Shown here: piece by piece, positions 25,479 through 33,909 of the stretch
How positions within the stretch are numbered: the first letter of the stretch is position 1
Layout: the number at the start of each line of letters is the position of its first letter
Assembly (NCBI GenBank): GCA_023387985.1
Contig: JAEWHC010000005.1
Location: 248,001 to 312,000, forward strand
Direction of reading: 5' to 3'
Source: Bacteroidota bacterium
GTDB taxonomy: Bacteria > Bacteroidota > Bacteroidia > Chitinophagales > Chitinophagaceae
Length of the DNA stretch: 64,000 nucleotides
Program-made: the position numbers and the translations under genes
The notes under the pieces: generated by a model
What the model was told of the DNA's origin: nothing
Databases searched by the model: none
Seen by the model: only the letters and a program-made list of their open reading frames with translations

Positions 25479-26603
25479 TCAATAATTCAAATCAAGATCG
25501 ATTCTTTTTCCATCTTTAATGGCCTTATAGATCGCGTCAACAATAACCATATCTTTCCAGCCTTCCAGTCCATCCACCGGAATGACCGGCTTGTTGTTTT
25601 CCAAAATGATCGCGGCCATTTCGTCCATCTGAAAAGTCTGGTGCGTAACATGCGGGAAATTTATTTCTCCTTTGTGCGTACGTCCGCGTATTGGTCCGTA
25701 GCCTGTGGCCGGTGCCAGTTCTGCAAATCCCTGCGAACCGTTCAGAAAAAACCTATCGAGATTGTTCATGTTGTAAGTAGACAGGCAGGACGCCACCGCG
25801 CCGGATGGAAAACCCAATTGAAACTGGATGGTTTCATCAACGCCCTCCTTAAATTTTTCCGGTTCGGTTTTGGTTTCCTGCGCGGTTACCCAAATGGGTT
25901 CCTCCCCAACCATATAGCGAGCCCCGTTCACAGAATAAATGCCAATATCCATCATCGACCCTCCACCCGAAAGTTCGCGTTTGAGCCGCCACTGGTTGGG
26001 ATTGCCCAGTCTGAACCCGGAAAGCCCCTGGAAATAAAGAATCTTTCCCAATTCACCTGCATTGCGCATTCTAAAAATTTCCAGAGTATGCGGTTCAAAA
26101 TGCATACGGTAACCGATCAGCAAATGCTTCCCGGCTTTCTTGCATGCCTCAGTCATCTCCCGGGCCTCAGTGGCATTTACCGCCATAGGTTTTTCGCATA
26201 TCACATGTTTACCCGCGCTTGCAGCATCAAGGGCATTGGGATGATGGAGCGCATTGGGTGTGAGCACATACACGGCGTCAATTTCTTTGTTGTTTCTGAT
26301 TTCCGCGAAATTCTGGTAATTATACCGGGCATTTTCAGGCACGCCAAAACGCTCTCCCCAATCCTTCAGTTTTGCCGGCGTTCCGCTGATCAATCCAGCA
26401 ATACGGGCATTTTTGCAATCCTGCATAGCATCGGCCACCCGCCTCGCATAGCTGCCGAGCCCCATGAGGGCCACATTAAGTTTGCGACTGGTTTGCGGAA
26501 TAAACACCAATGAAGATGAAGCTGCAACCAATGCTTTACCGCCGGTTGCGATACCTGCTGTAGAAAATGCCAGGTTGCGAATAAACTTTCTGCGGTTCGC
26601 CAT
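25479..26603 (-). CDS. Gfo/Idh/MocA family oxidoreductase with Tat-like signal
   Basis: A 374-residue NAD(P)-dependent oxidoreductase, probably acting on a sugar or derivative. The N-terminus (NRRKFIRNLAFSTAGIATGG) carries a twin-arginine motif and hydrophobic stretch, so export in folded form is expected. The Rossmann domain follows (ALMGLGSYARRVADAM), then the family EKPMAV motif and a C-terminal alpha/beta domain with GGGSMMDIGIYSVN, the segment containing the usual catalytic Asp/Tyr-His. Ten bp separate it from the serine hydrolase downstream and 43 bp from UbiD upstream, so the three may share a transcript. Substrate unknown. Confidence 0.87.
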   Translation of the reverse strand: MANRRKFIRNLAFSTAGIATGGKALVAASSSLVFIPQTSRKLNVALMGLGSYARRVADAMQDCKNARIAGLISGTPAKLKDWGERFGVPENARYNYQNFAEIRNNKEIDAVYVLTPNALHHPNALDAASAGKHVICEKPMAVNATEAREMTEACKKAGKHLLIGYRMHFEPHTLEIFRMRNAGELGKILYFQGLSGFRLGNPNQWRLKRELSGGGSMMDIGIYSVNGARYMVGEEPIWVTAQETKTEPEKFKEGVDETIQFQLGFPSGAVASCLSTYNMNNLDRFFLNGSQGFAELAPATGYGPIRGRTHKGEINFPHVTHQTFQMDEMAAIILENNKPVIPVDGLEGWKDMVIVDAIYKAIKDGKRIDLDLNY

Positions 26604-26646
26604 AAGCTTATTTTAAAGGTTTAATTCTTTTTTTACTGGTACATAA

Positions 26647-28482
26647 TCAACCCCATTTTCCCAATGGTCCGTTTTTGGTAAAAAAGCGGTCCACTTTTTT
26701 TTCAACTTCGGGATCCGCGATCAACGGCGGGGCATGATGCGGTTTTATTCTTGCATCGATAATCAGCGGGCCGCTGCAGCCCCAGTGTTTGAAATGATAA
26801 TGTTCCCCAACGCCATAAACATCATGGCTCGGATTGGCGCGGGTGAAGGTTACCCAAAGGAAGTTGTTGAGGGTTTCCCCAGTAAAAGAAGCATCATCAG
26901 TAATCACAATCATTGCAGGCTCCGGGTTTCGCCCTTTTGCCTGCCATTCGTAAACGAGTTCATTCATTTCAATTGCCACTTCCCGGTAATTGCTGAAGGG
27001 CTTGCTTTCCACCGCTATCACCCCTGGAATGGCTATGCGCGGATTTTCAAACGCATTGAAATCATGCATCCATGAGGGAATTTCAGTTAGCAGATCCCGG
27101 ATTTTTGGTCCAGTGGCTGCAATTACCAGTTTACTTCCTTTGTTTAACCCCGTTCCGCTGTAATCGAGCGTATCCATGCTGGTTTGGGTTTGGAAATGCA
27201 GGTCCCGGTTAAAATTTGCGCGTTCCAGCATAAACATGAAAAATGCCTCAATATCATGTGCCGACAATTTACCCTGGCCGTCTGCACCAATAAATAAAAA
27301 TTTGGCTAGGCTCAGTTGATTTGTACCCAATATATGATTGGCCTGGGTAAGTATTTCTGAAGGTTCCCCGGTGTCCATGTACGGGGTATAGCGTTCGGTA
27401 CCAACTGCCAGCAGCAAAGGATGCACACCTGCCGCATCCACTGCATGCACGGCTTTTACACCGGGCAGTTCCTCCTTAATGGCATCGCCGGTAATTTCAT
27501 GGATCAGCGTTCCGAAACTGGTATCTTCCTGTGGTGGCCTTCCCACTACTGTAAATGGCCATATGGCATTCTGGCGGGCAAAAACCTGCTTTACCTTCAT
27601 CACGGGGAAGGGATGTACGAGGCTGTAATAACCCAAATGATCACCGAAAGGCCCTTCCGGTTTGTTTTGTTCGTGATACACCTCGCCTGTGATCACAAAG
27701 TCGGCTTCGGTACTTATGGCGTAGCCGTCGTGATAGGTGTATCGAAATCTTCGGCCGCCCAGTATTCCTGCAAACATGATCTCGCTCAATCCTTCCGGTA
27801 GCGGCATTACAGCTGAAATGGTATGAGATGGCGGTCCACCAACAAAACAACTCACCTTCAATGGCTGACCTTTTTTCTTCGCCTTGGTTTGGTGAATGCC
27901 CATACCGCGGTGGATCTGGTAGTGTAGTCCCACTTCCTCGTCAGGGATATATTCATTTCCACTCATTTGAATACGGTACATACCGATATTGCTTTTCATT
28001 ATGCCGGGCTTGTCCAGATCCTCTGTGTATACAATCGGCAGGGTAATAAAAGCGCCCCCATCGTTTGGCCAGTGTACAATTTGCGGGATATCACTGATAT
28101 TGATTTTTTGCGCCATTACCGGTCTGCTGCCTGGGTTGCGCCATGGAAGCGCTGTAGGTGCAAGGCTGGCCGCTCCCATATTTTTTAAAGGGGACCGCAC
28201 AAGCTGCAACGGATCATTTTTTATTTTGATGATCTGCTGAACACGGCTAAGTGTGTCTCTGAAAATAAATTTACTCCGGTCAAGCGTGCCAAAAATATTG
28301 CTTGCTGCCCTGAACCGGCTTCCTTTTACATTTTCAAAAAGTAGGGCCGGACCCTGGGCTGCATAAGTTCGTAAATGGATAGAAGCCATTTCCAGGAAAG
28401 GGTCAACTTCTTCTTTGATCCGAACCAACTGCCCATTTTTTTCCAGGTCGGTCAAACAACTTTCTAAGGATGAATAAGACAT
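26647..28482 (-). CDS. UbiD family prenylated-FMN decarboxylase
   Basis: A 611-residue UbiD-family decarboxylase. The signature around EGPFGDHLGYYSLVHPFPVMKV, the upstream IGMYRIQ region and the C-terminal helical domain are well conserved. UbiD enzymes need prenylated FMN made by a UbiX flavin prenyltransferase; no ubiX is in the window. In Bacteroidota this long form is often linked to menaquinone synthesis, which is plausible here but not shown by neighbours, since the adjacent genes are an exported oxidoreductase and a serine hydrolase. Cytoplasmic. Confidence 0.88.
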   Translation of the reverse strand: MSYSSLESCLTDLEKNGQLVRIKEEVDPFLEMASIHLRTYAAQGPALLFENVKGSRFRAASNIFGTLDRSKFIFRDTLSRVQQIIKIKNDPLQLVRSPLKNMGAASLAPTALPWRNPGSRPVMAQKINISDIPQIVHWPNDGGAFITLPIVYTEDLDKPGIMKSNIGMYRIQMSGNEYIPDEEVGLHYQIHRGMGIHQTKAKKKGQPLKVSCFVGGPPSHTISAVMPLPEGLSEIMFAGILGGRRFRYTYHDGYAISTEADFVITGEVYHEQNKPEGPFGDHLGYYSLVHPFPVMKVKQVFARQNAIWPFTVVGRPPQEDTSFGTLIHEITGDAIKEELPGVKAVHAVDAAGVHPLLLAVGTERYTPYMDTGEPSEILTQANHILGTNQLSLAKFLFIGADGQGKLSAHDIEAFFMFMLERANFNRDLHFQTQTSMDTLDYSGTGLNKGSKLVIAATGPKIRDLLTEIPSWMHDFNAFENPRIAIPGVIAVESKPFSNYREVAIEMNELVYEWQAKGRNPEPAMIVITDDASFTGETLNNFLWVTFTRANPSHDVYGVGEHYHFKHWGCSGPLIIDARIKPHHAPPLIADPEVEKKVDRFFTKNGPLGKWG

Positions 28483-28658
28483 GGAACGAAGATAATCTGA
28501 AAGAACAACGTATCAAGTACATTCTGGTAGAGGGAATAGCCGGAGACCGGTAAACCTCAGTGTTTGCCATTCACTCAAAGCAGGCCTCTAAAGTAATGCA
28601 TCACCTTCCGGGAATTGCAGGCAGTATCCTGGTTATTGAATGATAAATGCAAAGGAAA

Positions 28659-29723
28659 TCAATCTTTCCTGTCTTTCTTTTTCTTCTTGATTTTTCCAGG
28701 AGATTTTGCCGGATCAGCTTTTACGGGAGCAGGCAGTGATTCGGCCTGGTTCAAAATTTCCTTTTCCAAATTCAAAGCATTTTGCCTGTCAATGGCGGCC
28801 TGGTTGACATTTCCTTTATCATCGAGGATAGTCATTTGCAAAGGAGCATTGTCATCACCACGATTTTCCATAAACCATTTGTTGTTATGCACCCAATAAC
28901 CATTCTGCCATTTAAAAGTTTCATAATCTCCACCGGGGATAAGCGTAAAGCGTTTATCTTTTTCACCGGTCTCGCTAATGAGATGATCAAGCACGATTAC
29001 ATTTTCATCATCATCAAAATTGAGGCGGGCATTTCCAAGTTTCTTATACTCATATAAATACCTCGAAGCCCTCTGGTTGTAAATGGAATCATGTGAGAAT
29101 TTCATGAAATTGCCGCCGAAAATCGGTTCGCCACTTTCATCAAACTGAAGGAAATCAATCCATTTTCGGGTTGTCAGGCTGCTGTTTTCATCATAACCCA
29201 GCAAGGTATAGACCTTTCTTGCATTATCCTCATTTTGAAGGATTCGGTAATAAACGGCACCTACCCAGTTATTCGGTTTGCGTATTCCGAATTGCAGGGT
29301 AGTATCATAATCCGATACATCAAAAAGCGGAAACAATTTCGGGCTGCCATTTTTTGTATTCATCTGGATCACACCTTTCTGCCGGAAATTTCCCAGCTCA
29401 TAGGGCACATGCCAGGTGATGATGCGAAAGCTGCTGTCCTGTGGATAAACGATTGGTGCCATATCCATACTGTCGAACCTGAATTGGTAAGAAAAGGGCA
29501 CGACAAGCGCACGAACAAGAACACGGGTAAACAAGCTGTCCGCCCTCAGCCTGTCGGTAGACAATTCAGCATCAAGCATTTTATTGCCAAACTGCCGCAG
29601 ACTGTCATCCAGCATTCGCAATTTCTTTAAATCCGGATTACTGATCCTTCCCTGCGCAAAGCCCTCCTGCGAACAGGAAAACAGAGCAAGGTAGACAGCA
29701 ATGACGGCAATAAAATTCTTCAT
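28659..29723 (-). CDS. Exported protein of unknown function with lysine-rich tail
   Basis: A 354-residue protein with a signal peptide. A cysteine at residue 17 (LFSC) could serve as a lipobox, but cleavage after FAQ (residue 24) is equally possible. The body is Asp/Phe/Trp-rich with no recognised catalytic motif, and resembles a conserved Bacteroidota family of unknown role. The last 15 residues are strongly basic (KIKKKKKDRKD), which could contact nucleic acid, lipid A or cell-wall polymers. It lies alone between UbiD and the heptose-type genes on the same strand. Confidence 0.72.
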   Translation of the reverse strand: MKNFIAVIAVYLALFSCSQEGFAQGRISNPDLKKLRMLDDSLRQFGNKMLDAELSTDRLRADSLFTRVLVRALVVPFSYQFRFDSMDMAPIVYPQDSSFRIITWHVPYELGNFRQKGVIQMNTKNGSPKLFPLFDVSDYDTTLQFGIRKPNNWVGAVYYRILQNEDNARKVYTLLGYDENSSLTTRKWIDFLQFDESGEPIFGGNFMKFSHDSIYNQRASRYLYEYKKLGNARLNFDDDENVIVLDHLISETGEKDKRFTLIPGGDYETFKWQNGYWVHNNKWFMENRGDDNAPLQMTILDDKGNVNQAAIDRQNALNLEKEILNQAESLPAPVKADPAKSPGKIKKKKKDRKD

Positions 29724-29794
29724 AGATGCAAGATATTAACGGACATTCCAAAGAAAATGTTACCCAATATAATTTAACAGCCCCAAAAAATTAC

Positions 29795-30346
29795 TCAGGT
29801 GCCTGTATAGCCCCATTTACGGGCCAGTTCAAGCAAACTCGAGGCTTCCATATCGGCAAGGCCGTCAGGAATTTTCAGTGCGGGTTGTGTAGTGCGCAGA
29901 AATACCGTATGCATGCCGGTATTGCGGCCGAAAAGCAGGTCGCTCAGGTTGTTTCCGATCATTACCGATTCGGCGAAAACAATTTCCGGAAAATCTTCCC
30001 ATGCCTGGTAGGCCATCCCCGGGTTGGGTTTGCGGTTAAAGCTTTCATCGTCGGTATCCGCACAATAATAGACCTTGTCAATACGTCCGCCGGATGCTTC
30101 AATTGCACGAACCATATATTCATGTATGACGGCTACATTTTCTTCAACCGTAACGCCTTTGCCTATGCCCTTTTGGTTGGTAACAACAATAATGCGGTCG
30201 AAGACCTTGGCAAACCACGCAAATGCTTCCGTGGCATCATCATAAAATTCGAATTCATCCCAGGAATGAATGTAGTCGTTTTCTTTTTCAATATTGATCA
30301 CCCCATCGCGGTCAATGAATAGGGTATGTATCTGGTCAATTTCCAT
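29795..30346 (-). CDS. HAD-IIIA phosphatase, GmhB/HisB-like
   Basis: A 183-residue HAD phosphatase with motif I FIDRDGVIN (Asp12 nucleophile, Asp14), motif II VVTNQKGIG and motif III FNRKPNPGM. This layout is that of D-glycero-D-manno-heptose 1,7-bisphosphate 7-phosphatase (GmhB) and of the HisB phosphatase domain. The zinc-binding cysteines of canonical GmhB (the CxH...CxC loop before RKP) are absent: only Cys89 remains. Motif IV reads GNNLSD instead of GDxxxD. The adjacent GmhA-like isomerase makes a heptose-phosphate role likely, but the missing zinc site makes the exact substrate uncertain. Confidence 0.8.
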   Translation of the reverse strand: MEIDQIHTLFIDRDGVINIEKENDYIHSWDEFEFYDDATEAFAWFAKVFDRIIVVTNQKGIGKGVTVEENVAVIHEYMVRAIEASGGRIDKVYYCADTDDESFNRKPNPGMAYQAWEDFPEIVFAESVMIGNNLSDLLFGRNTGMHTVFLRTTQPALKIPDGLADMEASSLLELARKWGYTGT

Positions 30347-30437
30347 TTGTGCTTTTATCTAAATTTGTTTTCAGGCATGATTTCGCGGTTTCCTGCATCA
30401 ATGCGTAAACGTTAATAACCGGCATCCTGCATTTGCT

Positions 30438-31019
30438 TTACTCAGCAAACAGTTCCGCTTCCACAAGCTGGCAAATGATATGACCCAGCAACATATGGCA
30501 TTCCTGGATGCGTGGGGTATCCTCAGAAGGCATATTCAGCAGGATATCTGAATATGATCTCAGTTTGCCACCGGATTTACCGGTAAATCCAATCGTTTTT
30601 ATGCCATTTTGTTTTGCCGCCTTAAACGCTTCTACAATGTTCATACTGTTACCACTTGTGCTAAGGCCCACCAATACATCATCTTTTTTCATGTATCCAT
30701 ACACCAGGCGGCTGAAAACGTGATCATAGGAAAAATCATTGGCTACCGCTGTTAAATAAGAACTATTGCCATGCAGGGCTTCCGCAGGTAAAGCTTTCCG
30801 TTGGCGGTCATAGAAACTTCCGCTCAGCTCCGCAGCAAGATGCTGCGCGTCGGCAGCGCTGCCACCATTTCCGCAAAAGTAAACGCGGCCCCCATTTTTT
30901 TTGAATGTTGCGCTTATCAGATCCACAGCAGCCCTTATCTGTACCATTAAATTTTCATCATTTAGCAACGCCTGTTTAACAGCGACAGACCGGCCGATAA
31001 TTTCCTGAATTGCATCCAT
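30438..31019 (-). CDS. gmhA: SIS-domain phosphoheptose isomerase, GmhA-like
   Basis: A 193-residue SIS-domain protein that fits GmhA, the sedoheptulose-7-phosphate isomerase that starts nucleotide-heptose synthesis. It has GNGGSAADAQHLAAELSG, the sugar-phosphate loop STSGNS, FTGKSGGKL, and the C-terminal TPRIQECHMLLGH with the metal/catalytic residues of GmhA. It is 91 bp upstream of the HAD phosphatase on the same strand. HldE/HddA and HddC-type genes are not visible here, so whether the product is ADP- or GDP-heptose cannot be read. Cytoplasmic. Confidence 0.87.
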   Translation of the reverse strand: MDAIQEIIGRSVAVKQALLNDENLMVQIRAAVDLISATFKKNGGRVYFCGNGGSAADAQHLAAELSGSFYDRQRKALPAEALHGNSSYLTAVANDFSYDHVFSRLVYGYMKKDDVLVGLSTSGNSMNIVEAFKAAKQNGIKTIGFTGKSGGKLRSYSDILLNMPSEDTPRIQECHMLLGHIICQLVEAELFAE

Positions 31020-31196
31020 AAGGGTATCAATAATATTTTACCGGGCAAAGATAATTCAAATAAAAAAGAGAAGGCAATTGCACCAGGAAGCGGGATTGCG
31101 GATAAGACGATTGAAAGAGTGGTTGAAAGTACACCGGAAGTAAAGTTCAATTGATTGGGAAGAATTCAACCTGGCTTTTCAAAACCCAGAAGATCA

Positions 31197-32363
31197 TTAA
31201 TAATCTGTCCCTAATGCCTTAGTTTCTACTTTGTCTGCTGGTGTGGTCAGTTCATCAACCATGTTGTCCCAGCTCATATCCTCTTTTTGCGCTTTAATAC
31301 CGGGAGCAAAGTATTCGCCTCCGATCTTAAAATATTCTTTAATGGATTCAGCAATGCTTTTCGGTTCCGGATCACAAACAAGGCCGGCGACGCCATTGGG
31401 CACCATTTCCGCCAGGCCGCCCACATTGGTTACCACCATCGGGATGTTGAAATGATAGGCCACGGGCGTAACCCCGCTCTGTGTGGCATTTTTATAAGGC
31501 TGAACAACAAGATCGCTGGCGCAAAAAAAGTATTTTACTTCTTCATTGGAAACAAATTGCGTATAGGGAATAAGCTGGTTCTTTAACCGGGGATCGTTCA
31601 TCCAGGTTTCATATTTTTTTTCATCTTCATAAAACTCACCACCTATCAGCAGCCTGATGTTTGCCGGCAAAAGCCGCATGGCTTCAAGCAACAGGTCGAG
31701 GCCTTTATAAGCACGAATTAATCCAAAAAACAGGATCAACTCATCCTCTTCTTCAACAGCCAGTCCACATTTATTTTTCAGGTGTTTCCGGGCTATGTTT
31801 TTTTCAACCATTTCCCCAAAATGATCATAAAGCGGATGCGGTACCAGTTTGGCAGGCTTCGTGGTAAAGGTTTTAAGATCCTGAAAAACGTTATGGCTCA
31901 TTACTACAAACTCGTCCACTTTACCAACAAAGTAACGGGTAAGCATTTTGTCACCCGGGCGGGATTCATGGGGAAGAATATTGTCGGCAATACATACAAT
32001 CCGGGCTGAAGGATGTTTTTTGCGTAAGCGTTTTAAAATTCCACCCAATGCGGGAGCCATAAATGGCAGCCAGTACCGCACTACAACAAGATCGGGTTTG
32101 GCAGCGGCAATGGCATTTCCTGTTTTATGCCACGTGAGCGGGTTGATGGAATTGATGGTTGAATGGATGCGCAAATCTTCAGGTGCCGGTGCGTTGGTAA
32201 ACTGGCTGGAACCAGGAAAAAGCCAGTTGGGATATTGCAACGAAAAAGACCAGATTTCCGCTTCATGGCCCTTTGCGTTAAAAGCGCGGCAAAGCCGCTC
32301 GTTAAAGCTGGTAATGCCTCCCGGGCGCAATGGATGTGCGGGACCAATAATCGCTATTTTCAA
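31197..32363 (-). CDS. Family 4 glycosyltransferase
   Basis: A 388-residue GT4 retaining glycosyltransferase with a GT-B fold. The N-terminal acceptor domain begins MKIAIIGPAHPLRPGG; the donor domain carries FFGLIRAYKGLDLLLEA, then SGVTPVAYHFNIPMV, in the place of the usual EGxxxxxLEAM motif. The start codon is TTG at 32363, whose bases overlap the stop of the upstream GT2 gene (TTGA), so the two are translationally coupled. Likely role is adding a sugar to an envelope glycan; donor and acceptor unknown. Confidence 0.85.
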   Translation of the reverse strand: MKIAIIGPAHPLRPGGITSFNERLCRAFNAKGHEAEIWSFSLQYPNWLFPGSSQFTNAPAPEDLRIHSTINSINPLTWHKTGNAIAAAKPDLVVVRYWLPFMAPALGGILKRLRKKHPSARIVCIADNILPHESRPGDKMLTRYFVGKVDEFVVMSHNVFQDLKTFTTKPAKLVPHPLYDHFGEMVEKNIARKHLKNKCGLAVEEEDELILFFGLIRAYKGLDLLLEAMRLLPANIRLLIGGEFYEDEKKYETWMNDPRLKNQLIPYTQFVSNEEVKYFFCASDLVVQPYKNATQSGVTPVAYHFNIPMVVTNVGGLAEMVPNGVAGLVCDPEPKSIAESIKEYFKIGGEYFAPGIKAQKEDMSWDNMVDELTTPADKVETKALGTDY

Positions 32364-33301
32364 AGTCCAATTTTTTCTTCTACCGAATATACATTTCTTT
32401 CTGATGCATTGCGTACCACCAGTTCGGAAATGAAGCCTGCCATAAACAATTGCACGCCGATGATTGCCATGACGAGGGCAATGTAAAAAGTGGGTTTGCT
32501 CGTCAGGAAATATTTCGGATCAATCAGTTTATTGATGACGAGAAAAAGGCTGATGCCAAACCCTGCGATAAACATGATCACACCCCACAAACCGAAAAAA
32601 TGCATGGGGCGTTTCCCAAATTTTCCTACAAAAGTTATGGACGCCAGGTCGAGAAAGCCATTGATAAAACGCTCCCATCCAAACTTGGTTGTACCATATT
32701 TGCGGGCACGATGTTCAACCACCTTTTCACCAATTTTTCTGAATCCGTTCCATTTGGCAATAACCGGAATGTACCGGTGCATTTCGCCGTAAACCTCAAT
32801 GCCTTTTACCACTTTTCTGCGGTAAGATTTCAGCCCGCAATTGAAATCGTGTAAAGGAATGCCACTGACTTTTCTCGTAGCCGCGTTGAAAAGTTTTGAA
32901 GGCAGGTTTTTTGTGAGTTTGTTGTCATAGCGCTTCTTTTTCCAGCCGCTTACCAGGTCAAATCCCTGGTTATTCACCATAGCATAAAGCTCGGGAATCT
33001 CATCGGGACTATCCTGCAGGTCCGCGTCCATGGTGATGATCACTTCGCCGGTGGCTTCGCGAAAACCCGTTTGCAGCGCAGCGCTTTTTCCAAAATTGCG
33101 CTGGAATTTTATGCCTTTGACCTTGTTGTTGGCCCGGCGCAGTTCTTTTATTACTTCCCAGCTTTCATCGGTACTGCCGTCATCCACAAAAATGATCTCA
33201 TAGCTAAACCCCTCTTCCTCGCATACTTTGCGTATCCAGGCTTCAAGCTCGGGCAGGCTTTCAGCTTCATTTAATAAGGGTATTACAAGACTCAGATCCA
33301 T
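32360..33301 (-). CDS. Family 2 glycosyltransferase, DPM/GtrB-like, membrane-anchored
   Basis: A 313-residue GT2 enzyme with DLSLVIPLLNEAESLPEL at the N-terminus, DDGSTDES, the metal-binding DADLQDSPDEIP, and two C-terminal transmembrane helices (about 235-260 and 270-295). This architecture is that of polyprenyl-phosphate glycosyltransferases (dolichol-phosphate mannose synthase, GtrB), which charge undecaprenyl phosphate with a hexose on the inner face of the membrane. The start chosen is ATG at 33301; an upstream extension to 33367 is unlike the family. It overlaps the GT4 gene by 4 bp. Confidence 0.88.
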   Translation of the reverse strand: MDLSLVIPLLNEAESLPELEAWIRKVCEEEGFSYEIIFVDDGSTDESWEVIKELRRANNKVKGIKFQRNFGKSAALQTGFREATGEVIITMDADLQDSPDEIPELYAMVNNQGFDLVSGWKKKRYDNKLTKNLPSKLFNAATRKVSGIPLHDFNCGLKSYRRKVVKGIEVYGEMHRYIPVIAKWNGFRKIGEKVVEHRARKYGTTKFGWERFINGFLDLASITFVGKFGKRPMHFFGLWGVIMFIAGFGISLFLVINKLIDPKYFLTSKPTFYIALVMAIIGVQLFMAGFISELVVRNASERNVYSVEEKIGL

Positions 33302-33371
33302 AATGGCTTTCGGATGGTAAGGGGATGGTATTAGATATGGGATGACAATCAGTACCTGGTACTCCAATAAA

Positions 33372-33896
33372 TCACATCATCGGATTATTGGCCTGTGGAT
33401 TTTTTTTAGCAATGGCCGCGCCAATCAAGGAAGCAATCGCGCCCATAAATAAATATCCTATCAAACTACCACCTACTGCAAATGCTGTGAAATATTTGCC
33501 GGTCCAGTCCACCGCCTTGTCGATGTCTGAATCGCTCAATTGTCCTTGCTCTTCCATTTTCTGCCGTGAAATTTCGAGCGCCTGATCTTTCATTTCGGGG
33601 AAAATAATGGTAATCGCCAAAATGGTATATAAAATAGATATTATAGTCAAAACGGCTGTGGTTTTGAAGCCATGCGCAAACACATTTCCAAATGTTACAT
33701 TTCCGTTCATATCCTTTGCATATTTAATACATGCCCAAATGATACCGGCAATAATAATCAAAAAGCTCACCCAGCTAAGTTTCTGCTGCTGTTGCATTGT
33801 CATGGTTACCATCAACAACACCGATAACAAGACTACGATAAGGCCGAGATAAAGTCCTTTGGTAGTGGACGACATGACCGTTTTGTTCTCTAACAT
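33372..33896 (-). CDS. DUF4199 family membrane protein
   Basis: A 174-residue protein with four hydrophobic segments, starting MLENKTVMSSTTKGLYLG, and typical of the DUF4199 family that is widespread in Bacteroidota and has no known function. A cytoplasmic or periplasmic loop (about 110-135, KDQALEISRQKMEEQ) is charged. The start ATG at 33896 places it 13 bp after the dihydroorotase homologue; the GT2 gene follows downstream on the same strand. The repeated association of these three gene types suggests an envelope-related role, by inference only. Confidence 0.8.
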   Translation of the reverse strand: MLENKTVMSSTTKGLYLGLIVVLLSVLLMVTMTMQQQQKLSWVSFLIIIAGIIWACIKYAKDMNGNVTFGNVFAHGFKTTAVLTIISILYTILAITIIFPEMKDQALEISRQKMEEQGQLSDSDIDKAVDWTGKYFTAFAVGGSLIGYLFMGAIASLIGAAIAKKNPQANNPMM

Positions 33897-33909
33897 TTGA
33901 TTTGGTTTT

